A stretch of DNA of 64,000 nucleotides. Origin: Streblospio benedicti. Taxonomy: Eukaryota; Annelida; Polychaeta; Spionida; Spionidae. Made by a program: the position numbers and the translations under genes. The DNA lies in contig CM032663.1 in NCBI GenBank assembly GCA_019095985.1, positions 20,978,258-21,042,257 on the forward strand, written 5' to 3'. Under the pieces are notes generated by a model that worked only from the letters and a program-made list of their open reading frames with translations, was not told where the DNA came from and did no database searches. How positions within the stretch are numbered: position 1 is the stretch's first letter; each line of letters opens with the position of its first letter. Shown here one piece after another: positions 1 through 12,002 of the stretch.

Positions 1-494
1 CTCGCGGGGATTCCTATCATTATATTGTGGGACAGTCGCAAGTGTTTCCAGACGACATATGTCCATTATTTATTAGGTTACTCACTAGCTCGTTATAAAT
101 ATAGTTTTTTCTTGATGTTTAAGTGGGTCAAACCTCATGTACTCAGCGGGGACACTGCAACATTAACTAAACCCATACGCATTGAACCTCTCAGTCTCTC
201 ACTTATCCCGACAGTCCCTCTAAAACTGTATGAGATACATTACGTATGGACTTGAAAAAAGAATCCATAATCATTTGCAAATTAAACACGTTTCTTTAGA
301 AGTATGTTTAAAGTTTGGGGTGGGGTGTTTTTTTCCAAGTCTATGCAGAAGCTTACAACCCCATACATGTTCAGCAGGGTGTCAAAATGATGAGTGCTCG
401 CAACTGCCACACCCATATACTTTTACACAATACAAAGTTTAAATGCTAAAATAGTTATTTTCACTGGAATAGATGTCGAAGCAGAATGACGTAC

Positions 495-3400
495 CCAGGC
501 AGATTTTGCCGTTGCCATAGAAGCCGCGTTTGCAGCGACAGCGGTAGTTGCGGCGTTTGCTGAGACACACGGCGTCCGGGTGACAGTCCGCCTTGCCGGC
601 CGCGCACTGGTCAACTGCAACACACAGCACAATACGGTCACAACCCCCGACAAAGACCACAGCACAATACAGTCACAACCTCCAACACAGAACAACACAC
701 CGCACTATACAGTCACAACCTCCAACAAAGAACAACACACAGTAAAGTACAGTACGGTACAGTACAGTACAATACAGTACAGTAAAAACCAAAACAAAAG
801 CAAAGAACACGCAGCACATTACAGTCAAAACATCCTACAAAGAATAACACGCGACAGACTGCACTTAAGTGAAACCTCCAATAGGACCACCTCTCTATTG
901 GGAACACGTCTATGATAAGACCCATTTTTTGAGGACCCATACCAATAGGACACTTCTCTACTGAGACCAATTTAGGTCAGTCTTTAGGGTGGTATTAAAA
1001 CTACCAGAAGGTTCGATTGTACAAGAATACCGGACTTCTTTCATGTCGTAAAAATTATGAATAACCCTTTTTTACTGTGGGGTGGGGGTTAGTAGGTAAT
1101 GTTCTCCATATAGACAAAGAGCATTTAAACTATCTCTGATATAGAGAAAGAAACACTAAAATGAGTTCATCAAGACAAATGACATCAATTGTAGAAGGTT
1201 TGAGTTATTTTAGGCTTCAAAGTATGCTTCTACAGTAAGCATCGATGACTAATATTTTCCAATGGAATAAAAAATACGCAATAGAAGCAATGTTTTATCT
1301 ACCATTGCAGACTTTCCAATAGGCTTTAATAGATTACATCAGGTATCTTCCAATTAACGGATAACTAATCGAACCCATGCATTCTTACTTTGCACTTAGT
1401 TCGGCGATATTATCAAGCCAAATAAAAATCCTGTATCATTGACACTGGTAAAAAGTGTTAGAGAATCTTATTTCATATTTTCCATACTCTTAATTGAGTG
1501 ATTCACCGACAATAGTTAGCATAAATTGTAATAAATTGTTCGAGAACGTTTGGTTGTATTGTAACCGTGATATTCCATCGTCAGTCATTAAAGACCTTGA
1601 TATTGGTAGTTAATATCCACATTTTACTAGCTCCACGACAAGGCTTTACAAACAAGCCATTGTCTGTCAAAATCAACAAAGCAAATGGATAGAAAATAAT
1701 CATGGGATAACGTCCATGGTGCAGTACAGTGCAACTAACCATAGTGTACGCTCTCATTGTGAACGATGAAGGGACATGGAATTAAATACTCAGTTTTTTT
1801 AAATGCAAAAGTAGTTAATGCGCAGTTATCCACTGTACCTAATTTTATAGAGATAAAGTACTCAAATATTGAAAATTTAGAAGCTAAAGTGATAAGATGC
1901 GTTACCATTGCAGCTTGGAGTAAAGCCTAAAATAAACTAAAATTTACAACAATGCGTTCCGGTAAACCAGATGCCCATATGGGTAAATCTGAGCTTGCTT
2001 TAGGCTTTATTCCATCATGTTGTTATAGTGGGCATCAATGACTAGTGAGATGGTTAATAAACGTTGCAATCACTTTCTACGCAAATGCAAACGACCACAA
2101 CATGGCACACTGTACCAGGTTCGAATGGTTTATCTCCAGAGGTTACAAAATGATTGCATAAACTGTTAACTGTGGACACAAAATGTTTTTTGTAAGCCAC
2201 ACTTTAATTGGGAAATCGTTACACCCGCCTGGAAATGCACGCAGACCTACTTCGCTCTCACCTTCAGCACGCTCCTTAAAATGACGGGCCGTTAAAACAT
2301 CAGCTACGTAGCAGGCAAACAACAGCATTAGAACCAGAGGCGGTCGCCGCGGCCAGCACGTGATAAGTCCTCGGACCAGGCGTGCCGTCGCAGATGGCAT
2401 TGTCGCCTGCTGCTCTCAGAGAGGCTGCGTCTTGGTCTTCCGGGCTGCGGCGACAAACCGCGCATAGCCCGAGCAGATGAGACCGACACGCTTGCTGTAT
2501 AGTCCACCACCGCCGGCACCTAGGCTCTTGTGCATTATCCAAACTATCCACTCGCGTCTGTGTCTACATATCCCTTATTTTTTTTTTCAATATTAGATTC
2601 AATAGACGTTATCCAAGAACGTTAGCCTACGTCACCGCTAAAAACGTGCGCCACTTAGACTTGAGGCAAAATTAAAGCTTATGAAACAAAGTGTTATCCT
2701 GTTTTTTTTGTTAATTCTAATTTCGTGCTATTATGTACTTCAACATTGACAAAACAGGCCTAGTCTGACCTATTAAAGGAATCCGTTATTTGAAGAAGAA
2801 ACACAGTTGATGGTTTACAACCGACATTTCATCGTTGTTATAAGTAGGAAGCTCACACGCAGTCGTGCTGTTGATAAGTCCAAACGATTAGTGCAACAGT
2901 CTCGCCAGATTCAGTGTCGGCTGCTGAACGAAAACTGCCGCCATTGCTGCTCACGGGCTCTTTTTAAGCTAGAGGCTCGTGCCGAGTGTTTTGCATAATG
3001 TGAATTAACTTGCTGATGTTAAATGTATGAGACGTTAAAGCATCTCCACCAACACCTCGTGTTGATGAGAGTAACGGTACAAGTCTTCACTCTTTTTCTT
3101 CTTTCTCTTACTGTTGGTGTTGTGTTGCTCTTGTTCTTATTGTTCTTGTAGTTCTCATTCTTGTTCATCTTCTTGCCGTTGTTCATCTTATTGCTCTGGT
3201 TGTTCTTCCTGCTGCCGTCTACCTGTCATCCTTCCGTTTCATCAGACTACTTCTTACATAGCTCTTCTCCTGTTTTATCATGTTCCCACTTAGTCTTTGT
3301 TTGTATTGTAAAGTCTACACCACTGGACAATCTGGCAGTTATAATACCGCCTTGCTGCTAAAATACCAACCCACATCCATTTGTAATCTCATACTCTAAT

Positions 3401-5991
3401 TATTTGCTACGGATAAAATAACAAGCCAGTGCAGCTGAATAATAAAATAAAGATTGTGTTCTGCTCGTTACTATAATAAGGATAATGTCTATATCATAAT
3501 CTTGAATACTAGTTAACACTGATGTTCCAGATTTGTAAGCACAATATTCTAAATTGTGATTTTATTATAGAGTAGCACAATCTTATTGTAAGTGACATAC
3601 AAATGGAGCAATAAAGTGTAGCATCAAAGCATAGAGTTCAGAAAATCTAGACGGCCAAACGTAAAGCACAATGCTGAGCCAATCTGTGCTGAATTTGTCG
3701 ACATCAACCCTTTACTGGTGTGATAGAGGTCGATGTCTAATATTGTAGCTTAGGAAAAAGCATAAAACATGCTCAAATTTCCCAAGATGGATGTCTGATT
3801 TAACCAATCGCAGCGAGGCGAATGGTGAATTCAATGTGGTAAATTTGAGCTCATTTTAAGCTTTATTGCAAACTGACCGAATAGCAAGATTAACTACTGT
3901 AGCCTCTAAAGTGTTAACTCCTCCCTGAGCCAAGTGTCGAATGAGTGTTGATGTGTCTATGTTAGGGGTGAAGCGTAAACAAAGTGGTCATGAAAACTAG
4001 CTAGCGCAAGTCTCTTGCTGATTTGTGATGCCTAGAAGGTATTTCATTTTTATGATATTACATAAGTATATGGCTAAATTTTAGGAGTGAGTCGACTTGT
4101 CAAGGTGATATTGACCCCAGAGAGTGTATGTGTTTATAAACTTGATTGAGTGAGTATTTTTCATATGCTCTAAGTGTATCACAGGTCCTGTTTAAATTTC
4201 TTCATTGAGCTAAAAATATATCCTAATCTCGAAAGTTGACACGCATACGAGTTTTTGTCAGTCACCGCCCGTCTAAAGTGTGATGCACGTGATCATGAGT
4301 TGACTGAATTCAAAATTTAGCTCAGTGTATATAAATATATTATGCAAACGGATGTGGGTGTGAATACAGTACAGGCTCTGTATCACGATAACTGAGGGCT
4401 TGGCTAGATTGGTTTCATCAGAGATGTGGTCTGCTTGAAGATTAATAAAATTATCGGTGGTGTTTTTTATGAAGGTTTCGAACTATACTAGATGGTCTGA
4501 CTTAGGCTAATTTATAGGTGGTCTCAATATAAATGTGGTCTTCATTGGGTGTTTTACTATATTCCCAGCGCAGTTGTATGTAAGATATTATTTACTTTTT
4601 AATCATTGATCCTACTTTAAATCTTCCATCCAAAAACTTAGCCCCCTTAATGCAAAGATAGTTTCGGGTATACAAATGTAATTCTATCTTTCTTGAAGTG
4701 AAATAAACAGAGTTCAATTCGATTAGTACACCAAAGGACCTTTCATAATTTGTTCGTGAAGACCTTGATGAGACTTTCTATAAAACGCATATTCCTTCAA
4801 ATGATTAAGTTATACCAAGTGCCCCCCAATTATGACTTTATTTGGAACGAGATTAGATGTACTCTTACATCAGATTAGAAATTTATCGTTCCCCCAAAAA
4901 ACTTGTTCTGAAGCACGCGTTTGTACATCAAGGGACGACGGTAATTCATCAAAACGTGTTTACAGAACTCATTGTATACTCTATAGTCTGTCTATTGCTG
5001 GTTTCCATAGTTTTCATTCTTCATTGCATGTTGATAAAATACCGATTAGTATCTTTTTAAGACTGTGGTGAAGTAGACACAGGTCGGTTTGGAGAAACGC
5101 TTGGGGAAGAGCGAATGAAAACAAAACTACGAATAGTCTAGAAAAAGTAGAATGTGACAGACAAAGAAGAGGTAAAATGTTATGTCTAGAAGCAAATAAC
5201 AAAAGTTTTGAAATGCATGTTAGACTAGGCAGAATTTAAGAAAATGCTCATATTAAGGATGATGGAGGAATTTCATAATTAAGGCTGGCAAATAACTGTT
5301 ATGCATATTCTATGTTCTAAATATACGTGCATAGCACACGTATTGCTGATGTAAATGGATGACACACCAAAACATATCCAAATTTACAGAGCAAAATATG
5401 TGGAGGACCACTTCTGGTTATTAAGTCTGTCAGTCATCAACTAGAACGCTGAAATTCATCGCTGAAAAGTGTTCTCCATACAAGTTAGCAGTACCCACTA
5501 TGTAGTGAACAGATAGCAAAACGTGTCCTGAAAAGTGTGGTGTCTCTACCAGTGCGATGTCTCTAACTTAGAGAAATGCTACTGTTGTGCAATAGAATCT
5601 CTCAATAGAAAACACGGAGGGACTGGCTTCAAGTGGTCTAAACAAAGAGGTAGTCGCATCATGGAGTTCTAGCTTCGGTGTACTGATTTACGCTTTGAAC
5701 CATATCAGATACGATCTTAAACTGGGGCGTTTCACTACGTACCTTTGTCCCCATACAGTGTGACGTTGACGCGGCACAAGCCCGTGCCCTGGCGGTAGTC
5801 GGCCCCGACCACGCGGTTGAAGCCGGCGTACACGTGCGCGTCTGGCGGCAGGTGTCCATAGGTGGCGTTCTGCCCGCTCAGCGTGTACAGGAAGCGCGAG
5901 CTGATGAACTGGCGCGGCCGACCGCCGTCCGGCGTCCACGCCACCAGCTCATCGCTCACCTACCAATGCGAAGACGGCAGATCTTGTTTTT

Positions 5992-6076
<85 letters not shown>

Positions 6077-9000
6077 CGTTTGTGTGTGTGTGTGTTGGTG
6101 GCTGTGTGGGTGTGGGTGTGTGGGTGGGTGTGGGTGGTTGGGGTGGGTGGTTAAGGGTGAGGCTTTGTCGCATCCAATGCGTATACAGGACACCGTAATG
6201 AACAATGGTGTTTAAAAAGGAATTCATAAACGTCATCAAACACACACGTGCGCGCACGCACAGTTTTACTTGTGTCAGCTGAGTTGTCTCTATACATGTT
6301 TACTTCAGGTACTCCGTATAATATTTGACAGGTGCATTTCTTTTCTTTTCACATGTCTCTGGTAAGGGTCTGGTTAACGCACACAATACACAAACTAAAT
6401 TTAAGCAGACCTCGACGTCGAGACGAGACCTCTTGGTGACGATGTTGTCGACCACTTTGAGCAGGAGTCCGCCGTCCATGGTGGCGTCCAGGTAGCCAGG
6501 CAGGTGGTTCCCGTACACGCGGAACTGGCGGTTGAACACCTGAAACGTCATGAAGGGTGGGGTTCCAAGTAACGAGGAGAATGCGGAGTAGGATGAATAT
6601 AGTAAGAGGATTATGGGTGAATTCTAAAAACATTCCTGGCCACATAAACCTAATTGTTTGAACTCCACGTCGACATGCGCATGTCATGATAACTGACCAT
6701 TAATTATAATGTCCACGTGATGAACATATGCCCTTAACTTTTCTGAGGCTAAAGTAGTAAATGGTAGCTAAAGAAACAACTAAAATAAGCTCAAACTTGC
6801 CAAGATGGCTGCCTGATTCACTCCAACTGCCTTCGGCTGAATCACGCCATGGTGTTGTGACAATTTTCAGCTTATTTTAGACTTTAATCTAGACTCCATT
6901 ATTAGGCACCAATGAGCAACAAACTAATGAAGGGATGATAAGCAGACAAAATGAAAAACACTCTATATAAAATTTTACACATACCTGCGTCTCCGCCATG
7001 TTGCTGGTTGAGCCGTTGTCGCCTCCGTTGCCATCACCAAATGGGGAGTCTGAGAGGTCAAACGTCCAGAGGCGAGGCCGGTCGTATTGGAGTGAGAAGC
7101 GGGCATGTCTGGAAGGAGCAGCCATATAAGAGGGTAGCAATAGTATATGGACAGTATGGTACGTATTTGTGTATTTTTTTTTTATAATTGTTAGATTTCA
7201 CATCTGATTCAGAGAAGTATATTGAAAGTCACGGACATATAATGCTTTAGTTGAATGCCTCATGTTAGGTCTATAAGATATTATTGATACTTCCCACCCC
7301 TACTGATTCTATTGATGTAGGTGTATGAATAAAACAAACGCCAGACACATGAGAGTAGGATTCATACTTGTAAGGCCCCGACAAGTCTAGCCGGATGACG
7401 GCCTGCCTGTCGCACTTCCGGTTTCGTGGCTCCACTCGTGGGGTTTGCAAGAAACTGACGTAAGCGCTAGGAGATGAAAATAGAAATATCATATTATCAT
7501 GTGCGTGTCCTATGCCAAAGTAACGTTAGATTTTTGCGAGCCTTAAAACCAAGATTACAATAATTCAAATATGAAGTTAATTCAAGAACAAATAAAACAC
7601 AATTACAACTAAAACAAAACGTGAACAAGCTATGTAGGCCTAGCTTAGGCTGCACCAACGAGACTATTGTTGTTTTGTTTTATTTACTATTGGGCCATTT
7701 CCTATGCATAAAACGTACACCTATACAACAGTGTTCTAACCTGTAGCCAAAGACGACTCCGCGTTGAAGATCGAGGTCCACTCGTTGCTGGGGTGCTGCC
7801 GAGGGGACCGGTGCCGACTTCCGAGCACAGACGAGCTGGGGCGAGCCGCAGAGCCGCAGGATGAGGAGCAGGGAGGCTAAGCAAGGGGATTCAGAATGAT
7901 TTTGCAATAGGACTTACAAACATCGACGATTTCTCAATTTAGGGCCTGACATTGAACAACTCTGAACTAGAATGTGTCGCGGCTCGATAAGTATTGTGTT
8001 GGTTCGCCACAATTAACAGTTATAGGCCTACACGTTTACCATTCAGTTACAGGCTGCTTTGTCGTGTGTTGGAAAATCAAGTCTCACAGTGTGAATCATT
8101 GATGGCGAATCACTCGCGATTTAACTATCGCGACAAATCGGCATAAGCCACCAAGATGTGTTGCAGTCGCAGGCAGATCTAGGAGACACAGGGACATGTC
8201 TGCACCCCGGTTTCATCCAAAAATAATTACGTGTGCGACACTCCACACGAGTCATATCTACAGTACACCGTACGGCTTCTTTCGTGAAAAAAACAAAACA
8301 CAAAAACAAAACCCCACAAACTCGTGGATCTGTCTAACATGTTAGGTCTATTTGATTAACCAATCGTAATAGAAACAAGTTAAGACATCTTTTAGTGTAG
8401 ATATATTTCTTTCATTTGTAAAGAGATTCATTGGATTTATTTTTCATATCAACAATTATAACTAATTTTGCGATAAATCCATAAAAAACTTACTATAAGT
8501 GTCTGAATATTTTCGTACATTTTCAATGTCCATCGTCTGAGACTTTTTCTGTCACCAGGTGGCAGCACGTGCCAGAAGTGTCATGGAATTGCTAAGCCTG
8601 GTGTTGACTACAACTTACTTCAGATTTGATGGCCAACTATATCAACAGAAGTTTGGTACAGCGATGGCCAGCCCAGTGTCTCCAATAGTGGCAAACTTAT
8701 TTATGGAAAACCTCGAACAAACAGCTATAGCCACAGCGGATGAGGACATCAAGCCAATATGGTGGAAGAGGTATGTGGATGACGTGGTAACGAAGATTAA
8801 GTGCGGCACTGTGGAACGTCTCAATGATCATCTCAACCAAGTAGATACGACTCGCAGTATAGTGTTTACTCATGAAACTATGGTAGAGAATAAGATTCCT
8901 TTTCTTGACACCCTGATTGAAATTGAAGACAAGGGCTCTCTAAAAACCACGGTGTACAGGAAATGCACACACACACACACACAAAGCAATATTTGAGTTT

Positions 9001-10524
9001 TGAGTCTCACCATCCAACTGTACATAAGCTAGGAGTAGTGAGAACACTTTTGGACAAAATGGATACAGTTGTAACAGAAGAGTTAGATAAAGAGACTGAA
9101 GAACGCACGATCGTGGATGCACTGACCACTTGTAATTACTCTAAGTGGGCAATTCAAGAAGTGAAGAGAAAGAAGAAAGATGCCAACAATAAGAAGTCTC
9201 GGAAGACAGCAGAAAAAGACTTTAAGGGGAGCCAGAGGTATGGTCGTTCTCCCTTATGTTAAAGGCTTGTCCGAAAGAATGGCTAAGGTTTTAAAAGATC
9301 ACAAGATCTGTTCAGCCTTCAAACCTTATAAGACTCTCCGCAAGATTTTAGTTCATCCCAAGGACAAAATCAAACAAGAAGAAGTATGTGGGAGTGTGTA
9401 CAGTATTGGGTGTAAGAACTGTCCAAGTTTATACATTGGTGAATCAGGCAGGAAATTCGGCACATGGCTCAAGGAGCATCAAAGAAATGTGGAGACACAT
9501 GACCATAAAAATGTGTGCACCAGAGCCACCCGCCTCAGCACCACAGAAGTTCACCAATCAGCCATAACTGACCACATGAACAACCTCAACCATGTACCAG
9601 ATTGGGATAGTGCTAAAGTTGTGGGTAAGGATTTCGAACCTACTGGACAGACAAATCTTTGAGTCGATAACAATCCGAAAGACTGAGGAGAACATGAACA
9701 GAGATGAAGGAGCATACCAGCTATCTCACGCCTACGACAACCTTCTGAGACCTAGGGCAGCCCCAAACCACCGCGCGCGCCCTCGACCAACCCCCAACAA
9801 CAAACACTGACCGACTTCCACTTCTGTCACGTGCTGCCACCTAACCTGGTGACAGAAAAGTCTCAGACGATGGACATTGAAAATGTCCGAAAATATTCAG
9901 ACACTTATAGTAAGTTTTTATGGATTTATCGCAAAATTAGCGATACTTGTTGATAATATTTCTTTCAATTGCAGAAAACAGCCTAAATATGGTGTTTTAT
10001 TATATTTTACATTTTTCATAGATACAAACTTTTACTCTTCAGGTAGCTTTGCTAGTCTTTAACCCATACACATATAGTTGATAAATCCATTTGCTTGTTA
10101 TGAAATAGTATTTGCGTCGAACCATGAAATGTAGTTGACAAATCTTATATGATTATGCTAATCTTGTTTACTATTGATTATCTCATATTACAAATAACTT
10201 ACAACAGGTGGTTACACCTACATTCCTACTTATATTATATATTGCAATCTTTATTGTGAAAGTATAAACTAACATTCACATATACAACACTAAATGAATA
10301 AAAAATACTAAGTTGCAGTGGGAATATCTTTTCTTTGAGTTTTTGAGTTTAAATTACAATCGTAATCCATGTAGGAGTTGATAAAACTTGAATCAATCTC
10401 CTTCTAGCTGCCAACACGAAACGCAATATCGTTTGGAAATTCATTGAATCGTGTCTGAACGTGGCACGAATTGAACAAATAAAAATGTTTAGAATTACTC
10501 ACCTGCCAGCGCAGTAGAAGCCAT
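495..10524 (-). CDS. Secreted EGF-domain protein, resembling mollusc EGF-like shell-matrix proteins (3' part off window)
   Basis: Seven coding exons were read by eye on the minus strand: 10524-10503, 7876-7741, 7466-7368, 7108-6985, 6539-6411, 5959-5743 and 614-495. All have AG/GT borders and phases that join without a shift, giving 282 residues before the window ends. Exon 1 begins with ATG, and exons 1-2 form a signal peptide starting MASTALAASLLLILRLCG. The middle ~200 residues are a globular extracellular module with motifs WTFDLSDSPFGDGNGG, FNRQFRVYGN and HVYAGFNRVVGADYRQGTGL. The last exon is a complete EGF-like domain (VDQC...CHPDAVC...YRCRCKRGFYGNGKIC). The FDLSDSP-GGD and YAGFNRVV-YR-GTGL motifs recall pearl-oyster and limpet EGF-like shell-matrix proteins, but this is from memory. 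A nidogen/hemicentin-type beta-barrel before an EGF domain is the alternative. The exons are markedly GC-rich against AT-rich introns. Confidence 0.8.
620..800. repeat. Short tandem array (about 35-45 bp units) and CAGTA runs
   Basis: The phrase 'ACAGTCACAACCTCCAACA' recurs with small variations at roughly 35-45 bp spacing, followed by a run of TACAGTA/TACAATA pentamer-like repeats near 745-785. Open frames across it on both strands are by-products of the repeat. Confidence 0.7.
842..972 (+). repeat. Dispersed repeat, GACCACCTCTCTATT family (copy 1)
   Basis: Degenerate copy with characteristic phrases 'AGGACCACCTCTCTATTGGG' and 'GATAAGACCCATTTTTTGAG'. Related copies occur at 4376-4570, 11826-12002 and 20020-20355; the last shows terminal inverted repeats, so this is probably a non-autonomous DNA-transposon family. 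Confidence 0.6.
1920..2012. mobile_element. Palindromic fold-back MITE (family A, copy 1)
   Basis: The two ends are inverted copies of each other: 'AAAGCCTAAAATAAACTAAA' on the left and a reversed 'GAGCTTGCTTTAGGCTTT' on the right, making a ~90 bp hairpin. Two further copies with the same ends lie at 3754-3868 and 6768-6889. Confidence 0.6.
2262..2400 (-). CDS. Possible alternative first exon with signal peptide (EGF gene or a separate short gene)
   Basis: In a GC-rich island (about 2300-2550) inside the 5.1 kb last visible intron of the EGF gene, an ATG at 2400 opens a 46-codon frame. It has a basic start, then a hydrophobic core (PPLVLMLLFACYVADVLTA) like a signal peptide or anchor, and ends at a good donor (GAAG|gtgag). 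The exon ends in phase 1, exactly the phase in which the EGF exon 614-495 begins. Splicing it to that exon would give a shorter secreted EGF-only isoform from an internal promoter. This is inference; no transcript was seen. It could also be an unrelated gene whose next exon I did not find. Confidence 0.4.
3754..3868. mobile_element. Palindromic fold-back MITE (family A, copy 2)
   Basis: The left end reads 'CATGCTCAAATTTCCCAAGA' and the right end 'GGTAAATTTGAGCTCATTTT', inverted complements over ~25 bp. The centre holds the loop. No coding capacity. Confidence 0.6.
4376..4570 (-). repeat. Dispersed repeat, GACCACCTCTCTATT family (copy 2, reverse)
   Basis: A degenerate reverse-oriented copy, recognised from 'TTTATAGGTGGTCTCAATAT' and 'GATGTGGTCT' phrases shared with the other family members. 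Confidence 0.45.
5995..6160. repeat. (TG)n microsatellite with GC and GGTGTG variants
   Basis: An almost pure TG dinucleotide run of about 75 bp, then CGCGCG, then TG and GGGTGTGG variants. It lies just upstream of the acceptor of the EGF-gene exon 5959-5743. Several open frames on both strands here are purely composed of CV/HT repeats and are not genes. Confidence 0.95.
6768..6889. mobile_element. Palindromic fold-back MITE (family A, copy 3)
   Basis: Ends 'AAATAAGCTCAAACTTGCCA' and 'TTTTCAGCTTATTTTAGACT' are imperfect inverted complements. The copy lies in the intron between EGF-gene exons 7108-6985 and 6539-6411. Confidence 0.55.
8462..8580 (+). repeat. Left inverted flank of the Penelope-like element
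   Basis: About 119 bp matching the reverse complement of 9819-9940 with only a few differences. Similarity fades outward but continues weakly for ~20 bp. Penelope-like elements are known to carry terminal 'pseudo-LTR' copies in direct or inverted order; this fits an inverted arrangement. Confidence 0.85.
9819..9940 (-). repeat. Right inverted flank of the Penelope-like element
   Basis: Reverse-complement partner of 8462-8580. It contains 'CACGTGCTGCCACC' and 'AGTCTCAGACGATGGACATT', both found inverted on the left. It differs by a four-base insertion after CCACCT and a few substitutions, so the two arms are of recent or homogenised origin. Confidence 0.85.
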
Positions 10525-11584
10525 TCTAGTTTGTAAATCAACGGGATTTCGCAAAAATTCCATTAAATTCTTACATTAGTCTCAATTTATCACTCGTCGT
10601 TAGTCAATGAACTCTTTTCACTGCATTGTTTTCTCCTACAGGCACTTGGCAAAATGTTTCAACGTGTTTTGTTTTTTTCTTGTGAAAAACTGTATTTGAT
10701 CTCGTCTGCTTTGTAGTAGCAGTAACCGCGGTTTATAAAGAAAGCTGCAAGCTGCAATGCTTGTGGCCTCCAAGAGGAGATTTATTTGTGCTGGGCATTA
10801 TTTGGTGAGTAATTAGAGTATTATTGCTCAAAAGAGTGTGAGAGTGGGGCAGGGAAGATGAATAGAAGGAGCTGGAACATGACACGCCACGCCGTGCTGT
10901 CACTCTCGCTTACGTTGAAGTTTGCCAGCTGCCTGCGATTTGCTCACTCGATTGCCGCACCCAGACAATAGCGAAGGAAGCCTGGGCTTTTACACTCTCA
11001 AAGCGAGCATGTTGTGTTTACACAATATTAGCCTAATGTTGCCGTGTTAATGGAAATCACATTAAGAAATGTTTGAAGTTTAATTATTTCTAGAAATTAC
11101 ACTATTTTTTACATTGTGCATGGTAAATGCATAGCTGTCATTTTGAAAGAAAAATACGCTGTATATGTAATCGAAACGTATCAAACTAATAACAGTTCAA
11201 AGACAATGTCAATGTAGCAATGGCACCTATCTATGTATGGCATAGATGAATAAACCTTGTGATTTTGATGCACAAACTGTATAACAAAACACAGCGCTAT
11301 ATTCGTTCATATAATTTTGGCATTCAATCAGACTACATAGAGTGCTTGTTAATAATAATGTTTTAGAGATGCTTTTTCAGTCTTATCGGGTGCTCAGCAA
11401 ACTTTCCATCGTTTACATCACGTCCATTGTTGCTCATCAATGTTCGTTCTCAACTCTCAGGGGAGCATATGGTGGAGCTTACCGTAGTTCTAGCCAGCTA
11501 GTGCGCTACACACTTGTACACATTCACACAGCTTTCATCGACAGCTACGTGGAACCGTAACTGTAGATGTGCGTAACTGGTAAG

Positions 11585-11690
11585 ATATGAGTGTGTTAAA
11601 CACCCACCACCAGACCAGACCGGAGCTCGAGCCCATGATTCTTTGGTCACGAGTCTAACTCTCTATACTCTAGGCCAGAGACAGAAGCAC
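11585..11690 (-). mobile_element. tRNA-derived SINE, 5' part (copy 1)
   Basis: The reverse strand shows a tRNA-like head: 'GAGTTAGACTCGTGACCAAA' followed by a B-box-like 'GGGCTCGAGCTCC', then 'GGTGGTGGGTGTT'. The same order occurs in the better copy at 40298-40640. Only the head and a little body remain. Confidence 0.6.
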
Positions 11691-11825
11691 CAAACGAATA
11701 ACGCTAGTACAACAGTGCATAATGCGTTTCCAAATTCTCAGTCAAAACCTCCTAGGCAAGTGACTCAATTAACTTGCCAGGATACTATGACGTGTTGATA
11801 AATTAATGTTTGTTTGTTTTCGCAT

Positions 11826-12002
11826 ACAGTAGAATATCTAGACCGGCCTCGGGATAGGTCTCAAGTAATCTCAATGGGGTGGTGGTCTCTGTATGGAGAT
11901 TCGCGTTGGTTTCTACATGAAGACTTGGGACCGGAGAACGTTGTCTTATTATAGAGATGGTCTCTTTATAGATGTGGTCCTAATGGGCAGTACTACTGTG
12001 TG
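11826..12002 (-). repeat. Dispersed repeat, GACCACCTCTCTATT family (copy 3, reverse)
   Basis: The outer end reads 'ACAGTAGAATATCTAGACC' and the inner part 'TTATAGAGATGGTCTCTTTA'. It matches the family in reverse orientation, including the TACAGTA-like terminus. Confidence 0.55.

Larger units (their letters stand above)
615..5742 (-). other. Long intron of the EGF gene (repeats and internal GC island)
   Basis: This 5.1 kb interval lies between EGF-gene exons 614-495 and 5959-5743. It holds a short tandem array at its 3' edge, two copies of a GACCACCTCTC dispersed repeat, two palindromic MITEs, and the GC-rich patch with the putative alternative first exon at 2262-2400. The pyrimidine-rich stretch at 3080-3340 reads as an open frame only because of composition. 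I see no other coding evidence. Confidence 0.6.
8462..9940 (+). mobile_element. Penelope-like retroelement, truncated, framed by inverted repeats
   Basis: Frames between 8559 and 9810 encode a Penelope-type reverse transcriptase piece, with the GTAMASPVSPIVANLFM motif and the YVDD catalytic box within WWKRYVDDVV. They also encode a C-terminal GIY-YIG-type endonuclease region (VYSIGCKNCPSLYIGES). RT followed by GIY-YIG is diagnostic of Penelope-like elements. The N-terminal RT part is missing and reading is split over two or three frames. A CA microsatellite lies between the RT and endonuclease pieces. The element is flanked by near-identical inverted repeats of ~120 bp and sits in intron 1 of the EGF gene. 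It looks inactive. Confidence 0.88.

Noticed and set aside
5994-6257. Several open frames on both strands (CVCVCV, HTHTHT)
   Set aside because: Pure products of a TG/CA microsatellite; no codon signal.
8121-8309. Cys-rich 62-codon minus-strand frame
   Set aside because: Within intron 1 of the EGF gene, no family match I recognise and no good acceptor/donor pair in phase.
9829-9900. Hammerhead ribozyme in the Penelope-like flank
   Set aside because: Such elements can carry one, and 'CTGGTGACAGAAAAGTC' looks suggestive, but the invariant CUGANGA core is not matched and stems were not convincing.
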